NCBI RefSeq assembly: GCF_024168645.1
Contig: NZ_JALJWF010000001.1
Coordinates: forward strand, 3,475,501 to 3,539,500
Reading direction: 5' to 3'
DNA: 64,000 nucleotides
From: Pseudomonas sp. GGS8
GTDB lineage: Bacteria; Pseudomonadota; Gammaproteobacteria; Pseudomonadales; Pseudomonadaceae
Part shown: positions 8,283 to 18,335 of the stretch, piece after piece
Numbering within the stretch: the stretch's first letter is position 1
Layout of the letters: each line of letters starts with the position of its first letter
Notes under the pieces: generated by a model
What the model saw: only the letters and a program-made list of their open reading frames with translations
Told to the model about the DNA's origin: nothing
Databases searched by the model: none
Program-made: the position numbers and the translations under genes

Positions 8283-10004
8283 ATGCCGCAGCAATGGCCC
8301 GCCGCCGACATCGCCCGAATGATCCTCGATGGCTTTGACGATTATCGCGAGCATTTCCGTCAGATCACCGACGGTGCCCGAGGCCGCTTCGAGCAAGCCC
8401 AGTGGCAGGCGACACAAGTCGCGTCGGCGGCGCGGATCAACCTCTACGAAGAGAAGGTTGGCGAAACGGTCGGGCGCCTGCATGGGGCGTTCGCAACCGA
8501 TGTGCTGATGGACGTCAGCAGCTGGCCGCTGGTCAAAAGCGCCTATATCAGCCTGATCGACCTGCGCTTCGACGATGAACTGTCCGAGACCTGGTACAAC
8601 TCGATTTTCTGCGGGCTGTTCAGCCACGACCTGATCAGCGACGGCTGCATGTTCATCCACACCACGCGGCCGAGCCTGCGCCGCGCCCGGGCGGCGCAAA
8701 CCCGTACCTACAAGCCGCAGGGGCAGTTGCCCGGCATGCTCACGAGCATCTTTACCGACTTCCGCTTCAGCGAGGACTACGCCGATTTGCCCGGCGACCT
8801 GCGTCGTCTCGAAGCGCAATTGCGCGAGAACCTGCCGGACTGGGTCTGCAAGGATCCGGAGCTGAGTGTCGAGCTGTTTTCCTCAGTGCTTTACCGCAAC
8901 AAGGGTGCTTATCTGGTGGGGCGCATTTACACCCAGGACGAGCAGTGGCCGTTGGTGATTCCGCTGTTGCACCGCGAAGGCCGGGGCATTCAGATCGATG
9001 CGTTGATCACCGACGAGGCGGAGGTGTCGATCATCTTCTCCTTTACCCGTTCGTACTTCATGGTCGATGTGCCGGTGCCGGCGGAATTCATCGGCTTTCT
9101 CAAGCGTATCCTGCCGGGCAAACACATTGCCGAGTTGTACACCTCGATCGGCTTCTACAAGCATGGCAAGTCCGAGTTCTACCGGGCGCTGATCAATCAC
9201 CTGGCCAACACCGACGATCAGTTCATCATGGCTCCCGGCGTGCGCGGGATGGTCATGAGCGTGTTTACGCTGCCGGGTTTCAACACCGTATTCAAGATCA
9301 TCAAGGACCGCTTCTCGCCGTCGAAAAACGTCGACCGCGCCACCGTGATCGAAAAGTATCGCCTGGTGAAAAGCGTCGACCGGGTCGGGCGCATGGCCGA
9401 CACCCAGGAGTTCGCTGACTTCCGTTTCCCCTTGAGCAAGTTCGAGCCGGCCTGCCTGGAGGAGTTGCTTGAAGTGGCGCCGTCCACGGTGTCGGTGGAG
9501 GGCGATACGGTGCTGATCCGCCACTGCTGGACCGAACGCCGGATGACGCCGTTGAACCTTTATCTGGAACATGCCAACGAAGCGCAGGTGCGCGAGGCGT
9601 TGGAAGATTACGGTCTGGCGATCAAGCAACTGGCGGCGGCGAACATTTTCCCCGGCGATATGCTGCTGAAAAACTTTGGCGTCACCCGTCACGGTCGCGT
9701 GGTGTTTTATGACTACGACGAGATTTGCTTCCTGACCGAAGCCAACTTCCGCCACATCCCGCAACCGCGCACGCCGGAAGACGAAATGGCCTCTGAGCCG
9801 TGGTACTCGATCGGGCCACTGGATGTGTTCCCCGAGGAGTTTCCACCGTTTCTGTTTGCCGATTCGGCGCAGCGCAAGTTGTTCGATCAGTTGCACGGCG
9901 AGCTGTACAACGCCGATTACTGGAAGGGGCTGCAGGAAGCGATTCGGGCGGGGAAGGTGATTGATGTGTTTCCGTATCGACGCAAAGGCCTGGATAACGA
10001 ATAA
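8283..10004 (+). CDS. aceK: Isocitrate dehydrogenase kinase/phosphatase
   Basis: A 573-residue bifunctional enzyme that phosphorylates and dephosphorylates isocitrate dehydrogenase, switching carbon between the TCA cycle and the glyoxylate shunt. The ATP-binding segment [18 protein letters not shown] lies near residues 318-335. The kinase-like catalytic part follows, with [19 protein letters not shown] (about 463-481) holding the metal-binding aspartates. Start ATG 8283 follows 'agaggtttcacc'; longer readings to 8184 are not family-like. Size fits AceK (570-610 aa). As in other pseudomonads it stands apart from aceA and glcB. A REP pair follows the stop. Confidence 0.95.
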   Translation: MPQQWPAADIARMILDGFDDYREHFRQITDGARGRFEQAQWQATQVASAARINLYEEKVGETVGRLHGAFATDVLMDVSSWPLVKSAYISLIDLRFDDELSETWYNSIFCGLFSHDLISDGCMFIHTTRPSLRRARAAQTRTYKPQGQLPGMLTSIFTDFRFSEDYADLPGDLRRLEAQLRENLPDWVCKDPELSVELFSSVLYRNKGAYLVGRIYTQDEQWPLVIPLLHREGRGIQIDALITDEAEVSIIFSFTRSYFMVDVPVPAEFIGFLKRILPGKHIAELYTSIGFYKHGKSEFYRALINHLANTDDQFIMAPGVRGMVMSVFTLPGFNTVFKIIKDRFSPSKNVDRATVIEKYRLVKSVDRVGRMADTQEFADFRFPLSKFEPACLEELLEVAPSTVSVEGDTVLIRHCWTERRMTPLNLYLEHANEAQVREALEDYGLAIKQLAAANIFPGDMLLKNFGVTRHGRVVFYDYDEICFLTEANFRHIPQPRTPEDEMASEPWYSIGPLDVFPEEFPPFLFADSAQRKLFDQLHGELYNADYWKGLQEAIRAGKVIDVFPYRRKGLDNE

Positions 10005-10020
10005 GGCCCTGAGTGTCCCC

Positions 10021-10168
10021 TGTGGCGAGGAGGCTTGCCCCCGTTGGGTGGCGAAGCCGCCCCAAAATCAACCCGCGCGGTGATTCAGGCAAACCGCGAA
10101 TACCGGGTTTACGACTGCTTCGCAGCCGAACGGGGAGGTGTGGCGTTCCGACAAGCCCCCTCGCCACA
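10021..10168. repeat. REP pair, 'gtggcgagg' type, right copy interrupted
   Basis: The left copy begins tgtggcgaggaggcttgccc at 10021 and the inverted copy ends caagccccctcgccaca at 10168. The right copy carries about 16 extra bases between 'cgaacgggg' and 'caagcccc' compared with the intact pair near 62260-62395. It lies between aceK and hrpA. Confidence 0.85.
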
Positions 10169-10267
10169 ATAAGCTCTCTGGCCACAAAAGCAGGTTGCAT
10201 TCGTCGCCATGCGCCCAAATCTGCGACAATCCGCTCCCTGCGCCACTAGACGACTTTTGCGTACCTG

Positions 10268-13200
10268 ATGACTGACGAATCGCCTTCCATCGACAAACTG
10301 CTGAAAAACCTCGATCACGCCATGCTCGCCGACCGCCACCGGCTGCGGCGGCAGTTGCTTGAGCTGCGCAAGAAACCTGACGAGGCCAAACTGGCCCAGT
10401 GGGTGACGCGTATGCAGGCGTCCTGTGATCAGGTGTTGGCGCGGCGCGCCAGCCTGCCGGTGATTCGTTACGACGACAGCCTGCCGATCGCCGCCAAGCG
10501 CGACGAAATCAAAGCGGCGCTGCTCAAACATCAGGTGCTGATCATTGCCGGCGAAACCGGGTCGGGTAAAACCACCCAGTTGCCAAAGATCTGCCTGGAA
10601 ATCGGTCGCGGCCAGCACGGCCTGATCGGCCACACCCAGCCGCGCCGAATCGCCGCCCGCAGCGTGGCGAGCCGCGTTGCCGAGGAGTTGGCGACGCCGT
10701 TGGGCGCGCTGGTCGGCTATCAGGTGCGGTTCGAGGACCAGAGCGATGCCAACACCCTGATCAAACTGATGACCGACGGCATCCTGCTGGCGGAAACCCA
10801 GAACGACCGCTACCTCGAACGCTACGACACGATCATCGTCGACGAAGCCCACGAACGCAGCCTGAACATCGACTTTTTGCTCGGTTACCTGAAAACCCTG
10901 CTGCCGCGTCGCCCGGACCTGAAAGTCATCATCACCTCGGCCACCATCGACCTGGAGCGTTTCTCCAAACACTTCGACGACGCGCCGATTGTCGAGGTCT
11001 CCGGCCGCACCTTCCCGGTCGAAACCTGGTATCGCCCGCTGACCCTGGAGCAGGACGAGGAGGGCAACCGTGTCGAGGATGACCTGACCGTGGATCAGGC
11101 GATCCTCGCCACCCTCGACGAAATCGCCGCGTTCGAACGCAGTGAGCGCAAGAGCCCCGGCGATGTGCTGGTGTTCCTGCCCGGTGAGCGCGAGATTCGT
11201 GACGCCGCCGACATGCTGCGCAAGGCCCAGCTCAAACACACCGAGATTCTGCCGTTGTACGCACGGCTGTCGCCGGCCGAACAGCAGCGGATTTTCCAGT
11301 CGCACCCAGGACGCAGGGTCGTACTGGCGACCAACGTCGCAGAAACCTCGCTGACGGTGCCGGGCATTCGTTACGTGATCGACAGCGGCACCGCGCGCAT
11401 CAGCCGCTACAGCTACCGCGCCAAGGTCCAGCGTTTGCCGATCGAAGCGATTTCCCAGGCCAGTGCCAACCAGCGTAAAGGTCGCTGCGGGCGGGTCGAG
11501 CCGGGGATTTGCGTGCGCTTGTACAGCGAAGAAGATTTCATCGGTCGGCCGGAATTCACCGACCCGGAGATTCTGCGGACCAACCTCGCGGCGGTGATTC
11601 TGCAGATGCTCCATCTGCGCCTCGGCGAGATCACTGATTTCCCGTTTATCGAACCGCCGGACGGCAAGGCCATCAGCGACGGTTTCAACCTGCTGCAAGA
11701 ACTCTCGGCGGTGGACCGCAACAGCCAGTTGACCCCGCTCGGCCGGCAACTGGCGCGGCTGCCGGTGGACCCGCGCATGGGCCGCATGCTGCTGGAAGCG
11801 GCCAAGCTCGGCAGCTTGCAGGAAGTGCTGATCGTCGCCAGCGCGATGTCGATCCAGGACCCGCGCGAGCGTCCGCCGGAGCGTCAGCAAGCCGCCGATC
11901 AGGCTCACGCCCAGTGGAAAGACGTCGACTCGGACTTCGCCGGGCTGGTCAATCTTTGGCGGGGTTTTGAAGAACAGCGCCAGGCGCTGACGGCCAGTCC
12001 GCTGCGCAACTGGTGCCGCAAGAATTTCCTCAATTACCTGCGCCTGCGCGAGTGGCGCGACTCCCATCGCCAGTTGAGCCTGATCTGCCGCGACATGCAG
12101 TTGAGCCTCAACAAAGAGCCGGCGGATTACCCGAAACTGCACAAAGCCGTGCTGTCGGGTTTGCTCAGCCAGATCGGTCAGAAAACCGAAGACGGCGACT
12201 ACCTTGGCGCCCGCCAGCGGCGCTTCTGGATTCACCCGTCGTCGGGCCTGGGCAAGAAGCGCCCGCAATGGCTGATGACCGCCGAACTGGTGGAAACCAC
12301 CAAACTTTACGCGCGGATGGTCGCCAAGATCGACGCCGACTGGATCGAGCCGCTGGCCGGGCACCTGATCAAGAAAAACCACTTCGAACCCCATTGGGAG
12401 AAGAGGCGTGGACAGGTCGTGGCCTTCGAGCAAATCACCCTGTTCGGGCTGATCGTGGTCGGACGCCGGCCGGTGCATTACGGGCCGGTCGACCCGGTGG
12501 TGTCCCGCGAATTGTTTATCCGCGAAGCCTTGGTGCGTGGCGAGATTCAATCCAAAGCCAAGTGCCTGACAGCCAACAAGCAACTGCTGGAACAGCTCGA
12601 CGAACTGGAAGCCAAGGCGCGTCGGCGGGACATTCTGGCCGACGAAGAAACCCTGTTTGCCTTCTACGATGCGCGCCTGCCGGCGGAGATCCACCAGACC
12701 GCGACCTTCGACAGTTGGTACCGGATCAACAGCCAGAAAGACCCGCAACTGCTGATCATGCGCGAAGAAGACGTGCTGGCCCGCGAAGCCAGTGAAGTCA
12801 CCGCCGCGCATTACCCGGACACCCTGCACATAGGTGACCTGGAACTGGCGCTGAATTATCACTTCGAGCCCAACCATCCGCGTGACGGCGTGACCTTGCG
12901 CGTGCCGGCCCCGCTGTTGCCGATGCTGCCGCCGGAACGTCTGGAATGGCTGGTGTCGGGCGTGATCGAGGCCAAGTGCATTGCGCTGGTGCGCAACCTG
13001 CCCAAGGCCCTGCGCAAGAATTTCGTACCGGTGCCGGATTTCGTCAAAGCCGCGATGCAGCGTATGACCTTCGGCGAGGGCTCGTTGCCCCAGGCGCTAG
13101 GCCGCGAATTGCTGCGCATGACCGGGGCGCGGGTCAGCGATGAGGCGTGGGCCGAAGCGTCGCAGCAGGTCGAAAGCCATTTGCGGATGAACCTGGAAAT

Positions 13201-14179
13201 CGTCGACGGCCAAGGCAAGTTCCTCGGCGAAGGGCGTGATCTGGCCGAGTTGACCGCGCGTTTTGCCGAGGCCAGCCAGGCCGCCTTGGCCGTGCCGCAA
13301 ACCGCGAAAAGCCAGCAGCCGGTGGAGGCGAAAGTCTTTGCCGCTGTCGCCGAGAAAACCCAACAGAAGATCGCCGGGCTGTCGATGACGGTGTATCCGG
13401 CGTTGGTGGAAGAGGCCGGGACGGTCAAGGAAGGACGCTTCTCGACCCCGGCCGAAGCCGAGTTCCAGCATCGCCGGGCCTTGCAGCGTTTGCTGATGCA
13501 ACAACTGGCGGAGCCGGCCAAGTTCTTGCGCGGCAAGTTGCCGGGGTTGACCGAGTTGGGCTTGATGTACCGTGAGCTGGGGCGCATCGACAGCCTGGTG
13601 GAAGACATTCTGCTGGCCAGTCTCGACAGCTGCATCCTCGATGGTGAAGAGCCGTTGCCACGCGATGGCGCTGGGTTGGCGTCCCTGGCTGAGCGCAAAC
13701 GTGGCGCCTGGACCGAGCACGCCGAACGTCTGGCCAGACTGACTTTGGAGACGCTCAAGCTCTGGCACGGCCTGCAGAAACGCTTCAAGGGCAAGATCGA
13801 CCTGGCGCAAGCCGTGGCCTTGAACGACATCAAGCAACAGCTCAGCCATCTGGTGTACCCGGGGTTCGTGCGGGAAACGCCGATGCCGTGGCTCAAGGAA
13901 CTGCCGCGTTACCTGAAAGCAGTCGAGCAACGTTTCGAGAAACTCAGTGCCCAGGTTCAGAAGGACCGGGTCTGGAGCGGAGAATTGTCTGGCCTCTGGA
14001 GCCAATACCAGACCCGCGCCAACAAACACGCCCAGGAAGGCAAACGCGATCCGCAGCTGGAGCTCTATCGTTGGTGGCTGGAGGAGTATCGGGTCTCGCT
14101 GTTCGCGCAGCAATTGGGAACCAAGGTGCCGATCTCCGACAAGCGCCTGAGCAAGCAATGGACGCTGGTTGAACCATAA
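10268..14179 (+). CDS. hrpA: ATP-dependent RNA helicase HrpA
   Basis: A 1303-residue DEAH-box helicase of full length for HrpA. Walker A GETGSGKTTQLPK lies near residues 97-109 and DEAH in IIVDEAHERS near 193-202. ITSATIDLERFS is motif III, and NQRKGRCGRVEPG near 400 is motif VI with its arginine fingers. Winged-helix/ratchet, OB-fold and DUF3418 regions fill the C-terminal 700 residues. HrpA acts on mRNA and on stalled or collided ribosomes. The ATG at 10268 starts MTDESPSIDKLLKN. The complementary strand carries a 922-codon open frame, which is a codon-bias shadow. Confidence 0.96.
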   Translation: MTDESPSIDKLLKNLDHAMLADRHRLRRQLLELRKKPDEAKLAQWVTRMQASCDQVLARRASLPVIRYDDSLPIAAKRDEIKAALLKHQVLIIAGETGSGKTTQLPKICLEIGRGQHGLIGHTQPRRIAARSVASRVAEELATPLGALVGYQVRFEDQSDANTLIKLMTDGILLAETQNDRYLERYDTIIVDEAHERSLNIDFLLGYLKTLLPRRPDLKVIITSATIDLERFSKHFDDAPIVEVSGRTFPVETWYRPLTLEQDEEGNRVEDDLTVDQAILATLDEIAAFERSERKSPGDVLVFLPGEREIRDAADMLRKAQLKHTEILPLYARLSPAEQQRIFQSHPGRRVVLATNVAETSLTVPGIRYVIDSGTARISRYSYRAKVQRLPIEAISQASANQRKGRCGRVEPGICVRLYSEEDFIGRPEFTDPEILRTNLAAVILQMLHLRLGEITDFPFIEPPDGKAISDGFNLLQELSAVDRNSQLTPLGRQLARLPVDPRMGRMLLEAAKLGSLQEVLIVASAMSIQDPRERPPERQQAADQAHAQWKDVDSDFAGLVNLWRGFEEQRQALTASPLRNWCRKNFLNYLRLREWRDSHRQLSLICRDMQLSLNKEPADYPKLHKAVLSGLLSQIGQKTEDGDYLGARQRRFWIHPSSGLGKKRPQWLMTAELVETTKLYARMVAKIDADWIEPLAGHLIKKNHFEPHWEKRRGQVVAFEQITLFGLIVVGRRPVHYGPVDPVVSRELFIREALVRGEIQSKAKCLTANKQLLEQLDELEAKARRRDILADEETLFAFYDARLPAEIHQTATFDSWYRINSQKDPQLLIMREEDVLAREASEVTAAHYPDTLHIGDLELALNYHFEPNHPRDGVTLRVPAPLLPMLPPERLEWLVSGVIEAKCIALVRNLPKALRKNFVPVPDFVKAAMQRMTFGEGSLPQALGRELLRMTGARVSDEAWAEASQQVESHLRMNLEIVDGQGKFLGEGRDLAELTARFAEASQAALAVPQTAKSQQPVEAKVFAAVAEKTQQKIAGLSMTVYPALVEEAGTVKEGRFSTPAEAEFQHRRALQRLLMQQLAEPAKFLRGKLPGLTELGLMYRELGRIDSLVEDILLASLDSCILDGEEPLPRDGAGLASLAERKRGAWTEHAERLARLTLETLKLWHGLQKRFKGKIDLAQAVALNDIKQQLSHLVYPGFVRETPMPWLKELPRYLKAVEQRFEKLSAQVQKDRVWSGELSGLWSQYQTRANKHAQEGKRDPQLELYRWWLEEYRVSLFAQQLGTKVPISDKRLSKQWTLVEP

Positions 14180-14182
14180 CCC

Positions 14183-14272
14183 TGTGGGAGCGGGCTTGCC
14201 CGCGATGGCGGTCTACCATTCGACATGGATGTTGAATGTGATGGCCTCATCGCGGGCAAGCCCGCTCCCACA
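14183..14272. repeat. REPIN, 'gtgggagcgggc' type
   Basis: Two inverted copies of tgtgggagcgggcttgcccg (14183 rightward, 14272 leftward) around a 40-base spacer. It lies three bases after the hrpA stop. The remaining gap to 14486 holds no gene or clear signal that I can see. Confidence 0.92.
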
Positions 14273-14486
14273 CGTATGCTGTTGCTTTTGCAAAAGGCGC
14301 CAAAAGCCAGTGTTTATGGCAAACTTCGTGCCTATAAACGCCGGCCCCGCGGTTTTGAGCCTCCACGGGCCCGGGCGGATCGGAATAAAGTGATGCCAGG
14401 TTTGCGTCTGGAACCTGGAATGGACCCTTTGTGTGTTGGTACGTCGGTGCCAGCGCTTTCTGCCTGAACAGATTAGAGAAACGACC

Positions 14487-15608
14487 ATGCATAACGTCGT
14501 CATCAGCGGCACCGGCCTGTACACCCCGGCCAACAGCATCTCCAACGAAGAGCTGGTGCAGTCTTTCAATGCTTACGTCGCGCAGTTCAACGCCGACAAC
14601 GCCGAAGCCATTGCGCGCGGCGAAATTCAGGCATTGACCGAATCCAGCGCAGCGTTCATCGAAAAAGCCTCCGGCATCAAAAGCCGCTTTGTCATGGACA
14701 AGGAAGGCATCCTCGACCCGCAGCGCATGGCGCCACGCTTGCCCGAGCGCTCCAACGACGAGTGGTCGGTGCTGTGCCAGATGGCCATCGGCGCGGCCGA
14801 ACAAGCCTTGCAGCGCGCCGGCAAGACCGCCGCTGACATCGACGGTGTGATCGTCGCCTGCTCCAACCTGCAACGCGCCTACCCGGCCATCGCCATCGAA
14901 GTTCAGGAAGCGCTGGGCATTCAGGGGTTCGGTTTCGACATGAACGTGGCGTGCTCCTCGGCGACCTTCGGCATCCAGGCCGCGGCCAACAGCGTGCAAC
15001 TGGGCCAGGCCCGGGCGATCCTGATGGTCAACCCGGAAGTCTGCACCGGTCACCTGAACTTCCGTGACCGCGACAGCCACTTCATCTTCGGTGACGCCGC
15101 CACTGCGGTGATCATCGAGCGCGCCGATCTGGCGACGTCCAAGTACCAGTTCGACGTGGTCAGCACCAAACTGCTGACCAAGTTCTCCAACAACATCCGC
15201 AACAACTTCGGCTTCCTCAACCGCGCCGCGGAAGAGGGTATCGGTGCTCCCGACAAATTGTTCGTCCAGGAAGGCCGCAAGGTGTTCCGCGATGTCTGCC
15301 CGATGGTCGCCGAGCTGATCGCCACGCACCTGGAGGAAAACCAGCTCAACGTCAGCGACGTGAAGCGTTTCTGGCTGCATCAGGCCAACCTCAGCATGAA
15401 CCACCTGATCGTCAAGAAGCTGCTGGGCCGCGATGCCACCGAAGCAGAAGCCCCGGTGATTCTCGACACCTACGCCAACACCAGCTCCGCCGGTTCGGTG
15501 ATTTCGTTCCACAAGAATCAGGACGATCTGGTCAGCGGATCGCTGGCCGTGCTCAGCTCGTTCGGCGCTGGTTACTCGATTGGCAGCGTGATTCTGCGCA
15601 AGCGCTGA
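14487..15608 (+). CDS. Beta-ketoacyl-ACP synthase III-like (PA3286-type)
   Basis: A 373-residue thiolase-fold condensing enzyme. The Cys-His-Asn triad is C156 (NVACSSATFG), H298 (WLHQANLSMN) and N331 (YANTSSAGS), so it should be active. It has an extra stretch of about 50 residues near the N-terminus compared with E. coli FabH (317 aa), as in P. aeruginosa PA3286. That protein diverts octanoyl-CoA from beta-oxidation into fatty acid synthesis by condensing it with malonyl-ACP. The start is ATG 14487 with 'agagaaacgacc' upstream. The ECF sigma factor gene next to it follows the same order as PA3286/PA3285, supporting the call. Confidence 0.88.
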   Translation: MHNVVISGTGLYTPANSISNEELVQSFNAYVAQFNADNAEAIARGEIQALTESSAAFIEKASGIKSRFVMDKEGILDPQRMAPRLPERSNDEWSVLCQMAIGAAEQALQRAGKTAADIDGVIVACSNLQRAYPAIAIEVQEALGIQGFGFDMNVACSSATFGIQAAANSVQLGQARAILMVNPEVCTGHLNFRDRDSHFIFGDAATAVIIERADLATSKYQFDVVSTKLLTKFSNNIRNNFGFLNRAAEEGIGAPDKLFVQEGRKVFRDVCPMVAELIATHLEENQLNVSDVKRFWLHQANLSMNHLIVKKLLGRDATEAEAPVILDTYANTSSAGSVISFHKNQDDLVSGSLAVLSSFGAGYSIGSVILRKR

Positions 15609-15761
15609 TCTGAGCTGCTGTTGTTCTTTCCTGCGACTTGTGAGGCTTGTTCCTACATTCGAAACAGTCAGGACGCTGTAATTTTCGGAAATGCCAGCAG
15701 GACGACGCCTACAGCGAAGTCCTGCTGTTTTCGTTTTCGAGGTCAAGACAAGGGGTTTGTA

Positions 15762-16373
15762 ATGGCGGCTGAAGATGCGCAACTGCTGGAACGCTTGCTG
15801 GCAGGTGAGCAAAAGGCCTTCAAAGAGTTGGTCAGCAGTTATCAGAGCGCCATGCGTGCGGTCGCCTACGCTATTGTGGGCAACCGACATGCCGACGAAG
15901 TCGTTCAGGATGCCTGGCTGTCCGTCGTGCGCAACCTGAGCGGGTTTGAGGGGCGCTCAAGCCTCAAGACCTGGCTGCTGACCATCACTGCCAACTCGGC
16001 GAAGAGCCGCTACAAGCAAAACCGCCGGGAAGTGTTGCTCGATGACCTGCCGTCGCCTCACGGCACGATCGATGACGATCGTTTTTCATCGAGCGATGGT
16101 CATTGGCTGGTGGCGCCGTTCGCCTGGCATCAGGACACGCCAGAGGCGTTGTTGACCGAAAACGAGCTGCGCGAATGCCTGGAGCACACGCTGCTCAGTC
16201 TGTCGGAACTGCAAAGCAGTGTTTTGCTGTTGCGCGAGCGACAGGGGCTGGAGTTGGAGGAGATCTGTAATCTTCTGGAAATCTCGCTCTCCAATGTTCG
16301 TGTGCTGCTGCATCGGGCACGGTTGAAGGTCTTTGCGACCGTAGAACATTTTGAGGAAACCGGCGAATGCTGA
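15762..16373 (+). CDS. ECF RNA polymerase sigma factor (PA3285-like)
   Basis: A 203-residue sigma-70 family protein. Region 2 spans about residues 25-90, including ADEVVQDAWLSVVRNLSGFEG. A linker of about 40 residues is followed by region 4 (about 140-195) with the helix-turn-helix LELEEICNLLEISLSNVRVL. The start is ATG 15762, where AAGGGG sits eight bases upstream. The gene overlaps the following zinc-finger-type gene by seven bases (stop inside the next start), the common sigma/anti-sigma arrangement. The regulon is unknown. The position beside a PA3286-like fatty-acid gene mirrors P. aeruginosa PA3285. Confidence 0.92.
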   Translation: MAAEDAQLLERLLAGEQKAFKELVSSYQSAMRAVAYAIVGNRHADEVVQDAWLSVVRNLSGFEGRSSLKTWLLTITANSAKSRYKQNRREVLLDDLPSPHGTIDDDRFSSSDGHWLVAPFAWHQDTPEALLTENELRECLEHTLLSLSELQSSVLLLRERQGLELEEICNLLEISLSNVRVLLHRARLKVFATVEHFEETGEC

Positions 16374-16603
16374 CCTGCAAGGAACAAGTGGCGCGCTCCA
16401 GTGATTATCTCGATGGCCAGTTGAGTTTTCGCGAGCGACTGATGATGCGGCATCACTTGATGTTTTGCCCCAATTGCCGGCGATTTATTCGGCAGATGCG
16501 GTTGATGCAGGCGACCTTGCGAGTCATGCCGCAGAAGCCGGTCGAGGATGTGGAAGCGCTGGCCGAACGGCTGGCGGCGCAGCGGCGTAAAGATCGTTCC
16601 TGA
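16367..16603 (+). CDS. Mini anti-sigma factor, zf-HC2 type
   Basis: A 78-residue soluble protein overlapping the sigma gene by seven bases. It has the ZAS-type pattern C4 ... HHLMFCPNCRRF (about residues 29-40), i.e. H-x3-C-x2-C, which binds zinc in anti-sigma factors. After an amphipathic helix it ends in a basic, alanine-rich tail. No membrane segment is present, so it would be a cytoplasmic anti-sigma protein responding to redox or zinc state rather than to an envelope signal. Overlap implies translational coupling with the sigma factor. The assignment is by motif and context. Confidence 0.83.
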   Translation: MLTCKEQVARSSDYLDGQLSFRERLMMRHHLMFCPNCRRFIRQMRLMQATLRVMPQKPVEDVEALAERLAAQRRKDRS

Positions 16604-16734
16604 AGAAAAACACAGGCCGGCGCGGGTGAAACGAACGGATGATGGGGATCGTTGCCCCGCGCCAGACTGTTGAACCGCTTCAAGCGATACGACCGGATGT
16701 AAACCGCATCGTTTGAAGTGTGTTGCTTCGCTGC

Positions 16735-18057
16735 TTAGAACTTCGCTTCCGCGTCCAGTTGCAGCGTGTTGGTGTTGGCATCGCGCTGGGTACGGCTGGA
16801 GAAGTCGGCTTTGGTCAGGAAGTAAGTGGCACCGAGGGCGAAGTTCTTGTCGATGTCGTAACCGACTTTGAACTTGTGACCGCGAGAACCGGTGGTGCCG
16901 TTGGCGAAGTCCGAGTCGGTGAAGGCGCCGACCACGGCGTTACGCTGCACGTCGCGGTAGTTGTAGTCGAGGTTGAGGCCGAAGACTTTCGACTTGGCAC
17001 CGACCAGCCAGGCGGTGTCCTGATCGGTCACGGCATCGTTGTTCTTCACATATTGGCCGTAGAACGACAGTGGCATCGGCAGGCCACCGATGTCGATCTG
17101 GCTGAAACCTTCATACAGGCGGAACTCATTGTTGGCCGAGTTGCCATTGACGGCCAGGGCGCACGGCGTAGACGTGCCGGTGCAACGGCTGTCCTGGTCG
17201 TTCTGGTAGGCATAGACGCTGCCGCCGACGGTCAGTTTCAGGTTGTCGGTGATGGCGAAACGGCTGCCCAACTGGCCGGCGGTCAGACGCAGGTCGTGAC
17301 GAAATTGCACACCTTCGCCGTCGACGTTGTCCTTGAGGTTGTAGTTGCCCAGGCTACCGAACAGTTCGGCACTGCTACCCAGCGGGTATTTGTAGGTCAC
17401 TGCCAGACCTTCCGGGTTGATGTCGCTGTCCCAGATCACATCACCCATGCTGACCCACGGTTGCAGCATCTTGCCGCCGATCACATGCAGGTTTTTGATG
17501 GCGTCCGGGTGGTAGTCGATGTAGCCCAGATCCAACCAGATCTGCTTCTTGTCGAAGTAGTTGTCCATGTCCTGGTTGGTCGAGCGAGCATCGTCACCAC
17601 CGCCGGTGGCAATGCGGATGCCGGTGTCCACTTGCGGGTTGATTTCGCTGTAGGCACCCAGACGGGCGCGGATGCGTTGACGATCCTTGTCGCGGCCACC
17701 GTTGTTGGATTCGCCGTCGATCTTGACCGTTTCCTGGCGCACGCGAACGTCGCCCTTGAACTGGGTCTTGGCGGCCCAAGCCAGTTTCTGGTCGAAGGCA
17801 CTCAGCTCGTTGGCTTTCTTCGCGGCGACCGCTATTTGTTCGTTGGTCTCTTGCTGCGCCTGCTGCGCGATTTGCTGAGCTTTCTGATCCTTGGCCAGTT
17901 CAGCTTGCAGTTCAGCGTACTGCGCCTGGGAAATAGAACCGTTAGCCTTGAGCATGTCGAGCAGTTTGGCGTCGACTGCGGCACTGGCCGGAACACTCAT
18001 GGCCAGCAACAGGCCGCCGCACAAGGCCGCCGCAGTTTTCGTGGAAGCAAGACGCAT
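16735..18057 (-). CDS. Putative outer-membrane porin
   Basis: A 440-residue protein with a clear signal peptide (MRLASTKTAAALCGGLLLAM, cleavage after about residue 26, PASA). A Gln/Ala-rich coiled-coil segment follows at about 45-85. The rest alternates short strands with loops and ends in LQLDAEAKF, the terminal phenylalanine expected for BamA-dependent beta-barrels. It matches the 'putative porin' family found in pseudomonads. The start is ATG 18057, preceded by CGGAGA; a longer frame to 18102 would spoil the signal peptide. The substrate is not evident. The 278-base gap to the divergent gene holds the promoters but no gene. Confidence 0.83.
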   Translation of the reverse strand: MRLASTKTAAALCGGLLLAMSVPASAAVDAKLLDMLKANGSISQAQYAELQAELAKDQKAQQIAQQAQQETNEQIAVAAKKANELSAFDQKLAWAAKTQFKGDVRVRQETVKIDGESNNGGRDKDRQRIRARLGAYSEINPQVDTGIRIATGGGDDARSTNQDMDNYFDKKQIWLDLGYIDYHPDAIKNLHVIGGKMLQPWVSMGDVIWDSDINPEGLAVTYKYPLGSSAELFGSLGNYNLKDNVDGEGVQFRHDLRLTAGQLGSRFAITDNLKLTVGGSVYAYQNDQDSRCTGTSTPCALAVNGNSANNEFRLYEGFSQIDIGGLPMPLSFYGQYVKNNDAVTDQDTAWLVGAKSKVFGLNLDYNYRDVQRNAVVGAFTDSDFANGTTGSRGHKFKVGYDIDKNFALGATYFLTKADFSSRTQRDANTNTLQLDAEAKF

Positions 18058-18335
18058 AGCAATCTCCGAAGATGAGAGGGATGGCTGAACCATCCTGGAC
18101 ACAACCGACGGTTGAAGGTCGGAAAACAGTGGCCGGGTAGAACCCGACGCTCTAAAAACAGGCGCCAGTATCGCGATGGTTTATGACAGGTCAGTGGCGA
18201 AGTGATGGCAGGTCGATGACGATAGAACAGTTTCCGAAATGCCCGATTCAGAGGCTTGAATCGGATTGACGCGTGTGGATTGCCCTGCGATCAGCGATAC
18301 TCGCGGGGCTGTCACGCCAAGAGGTGGAGAGGAAA

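Noticed and set aside
10109..12877. 922-codon open frame on the minus strand across hrpA
   Set aside because: It lies wholly antisense to the well-supported HrpA gene, has Gln/Arg/Val/Leu-rich shadow composition typical of high-GC codon bias, and no ribosome site or family motif.
16678..16718. Hairpin CTTCAAGCGAT / ATCGTTTGAAG after the anti-sigma gene as terminator
   Set aside because: It has one G-T pair and no T-run on either strand; it could be a terminator or nothing, so it was not annotated.
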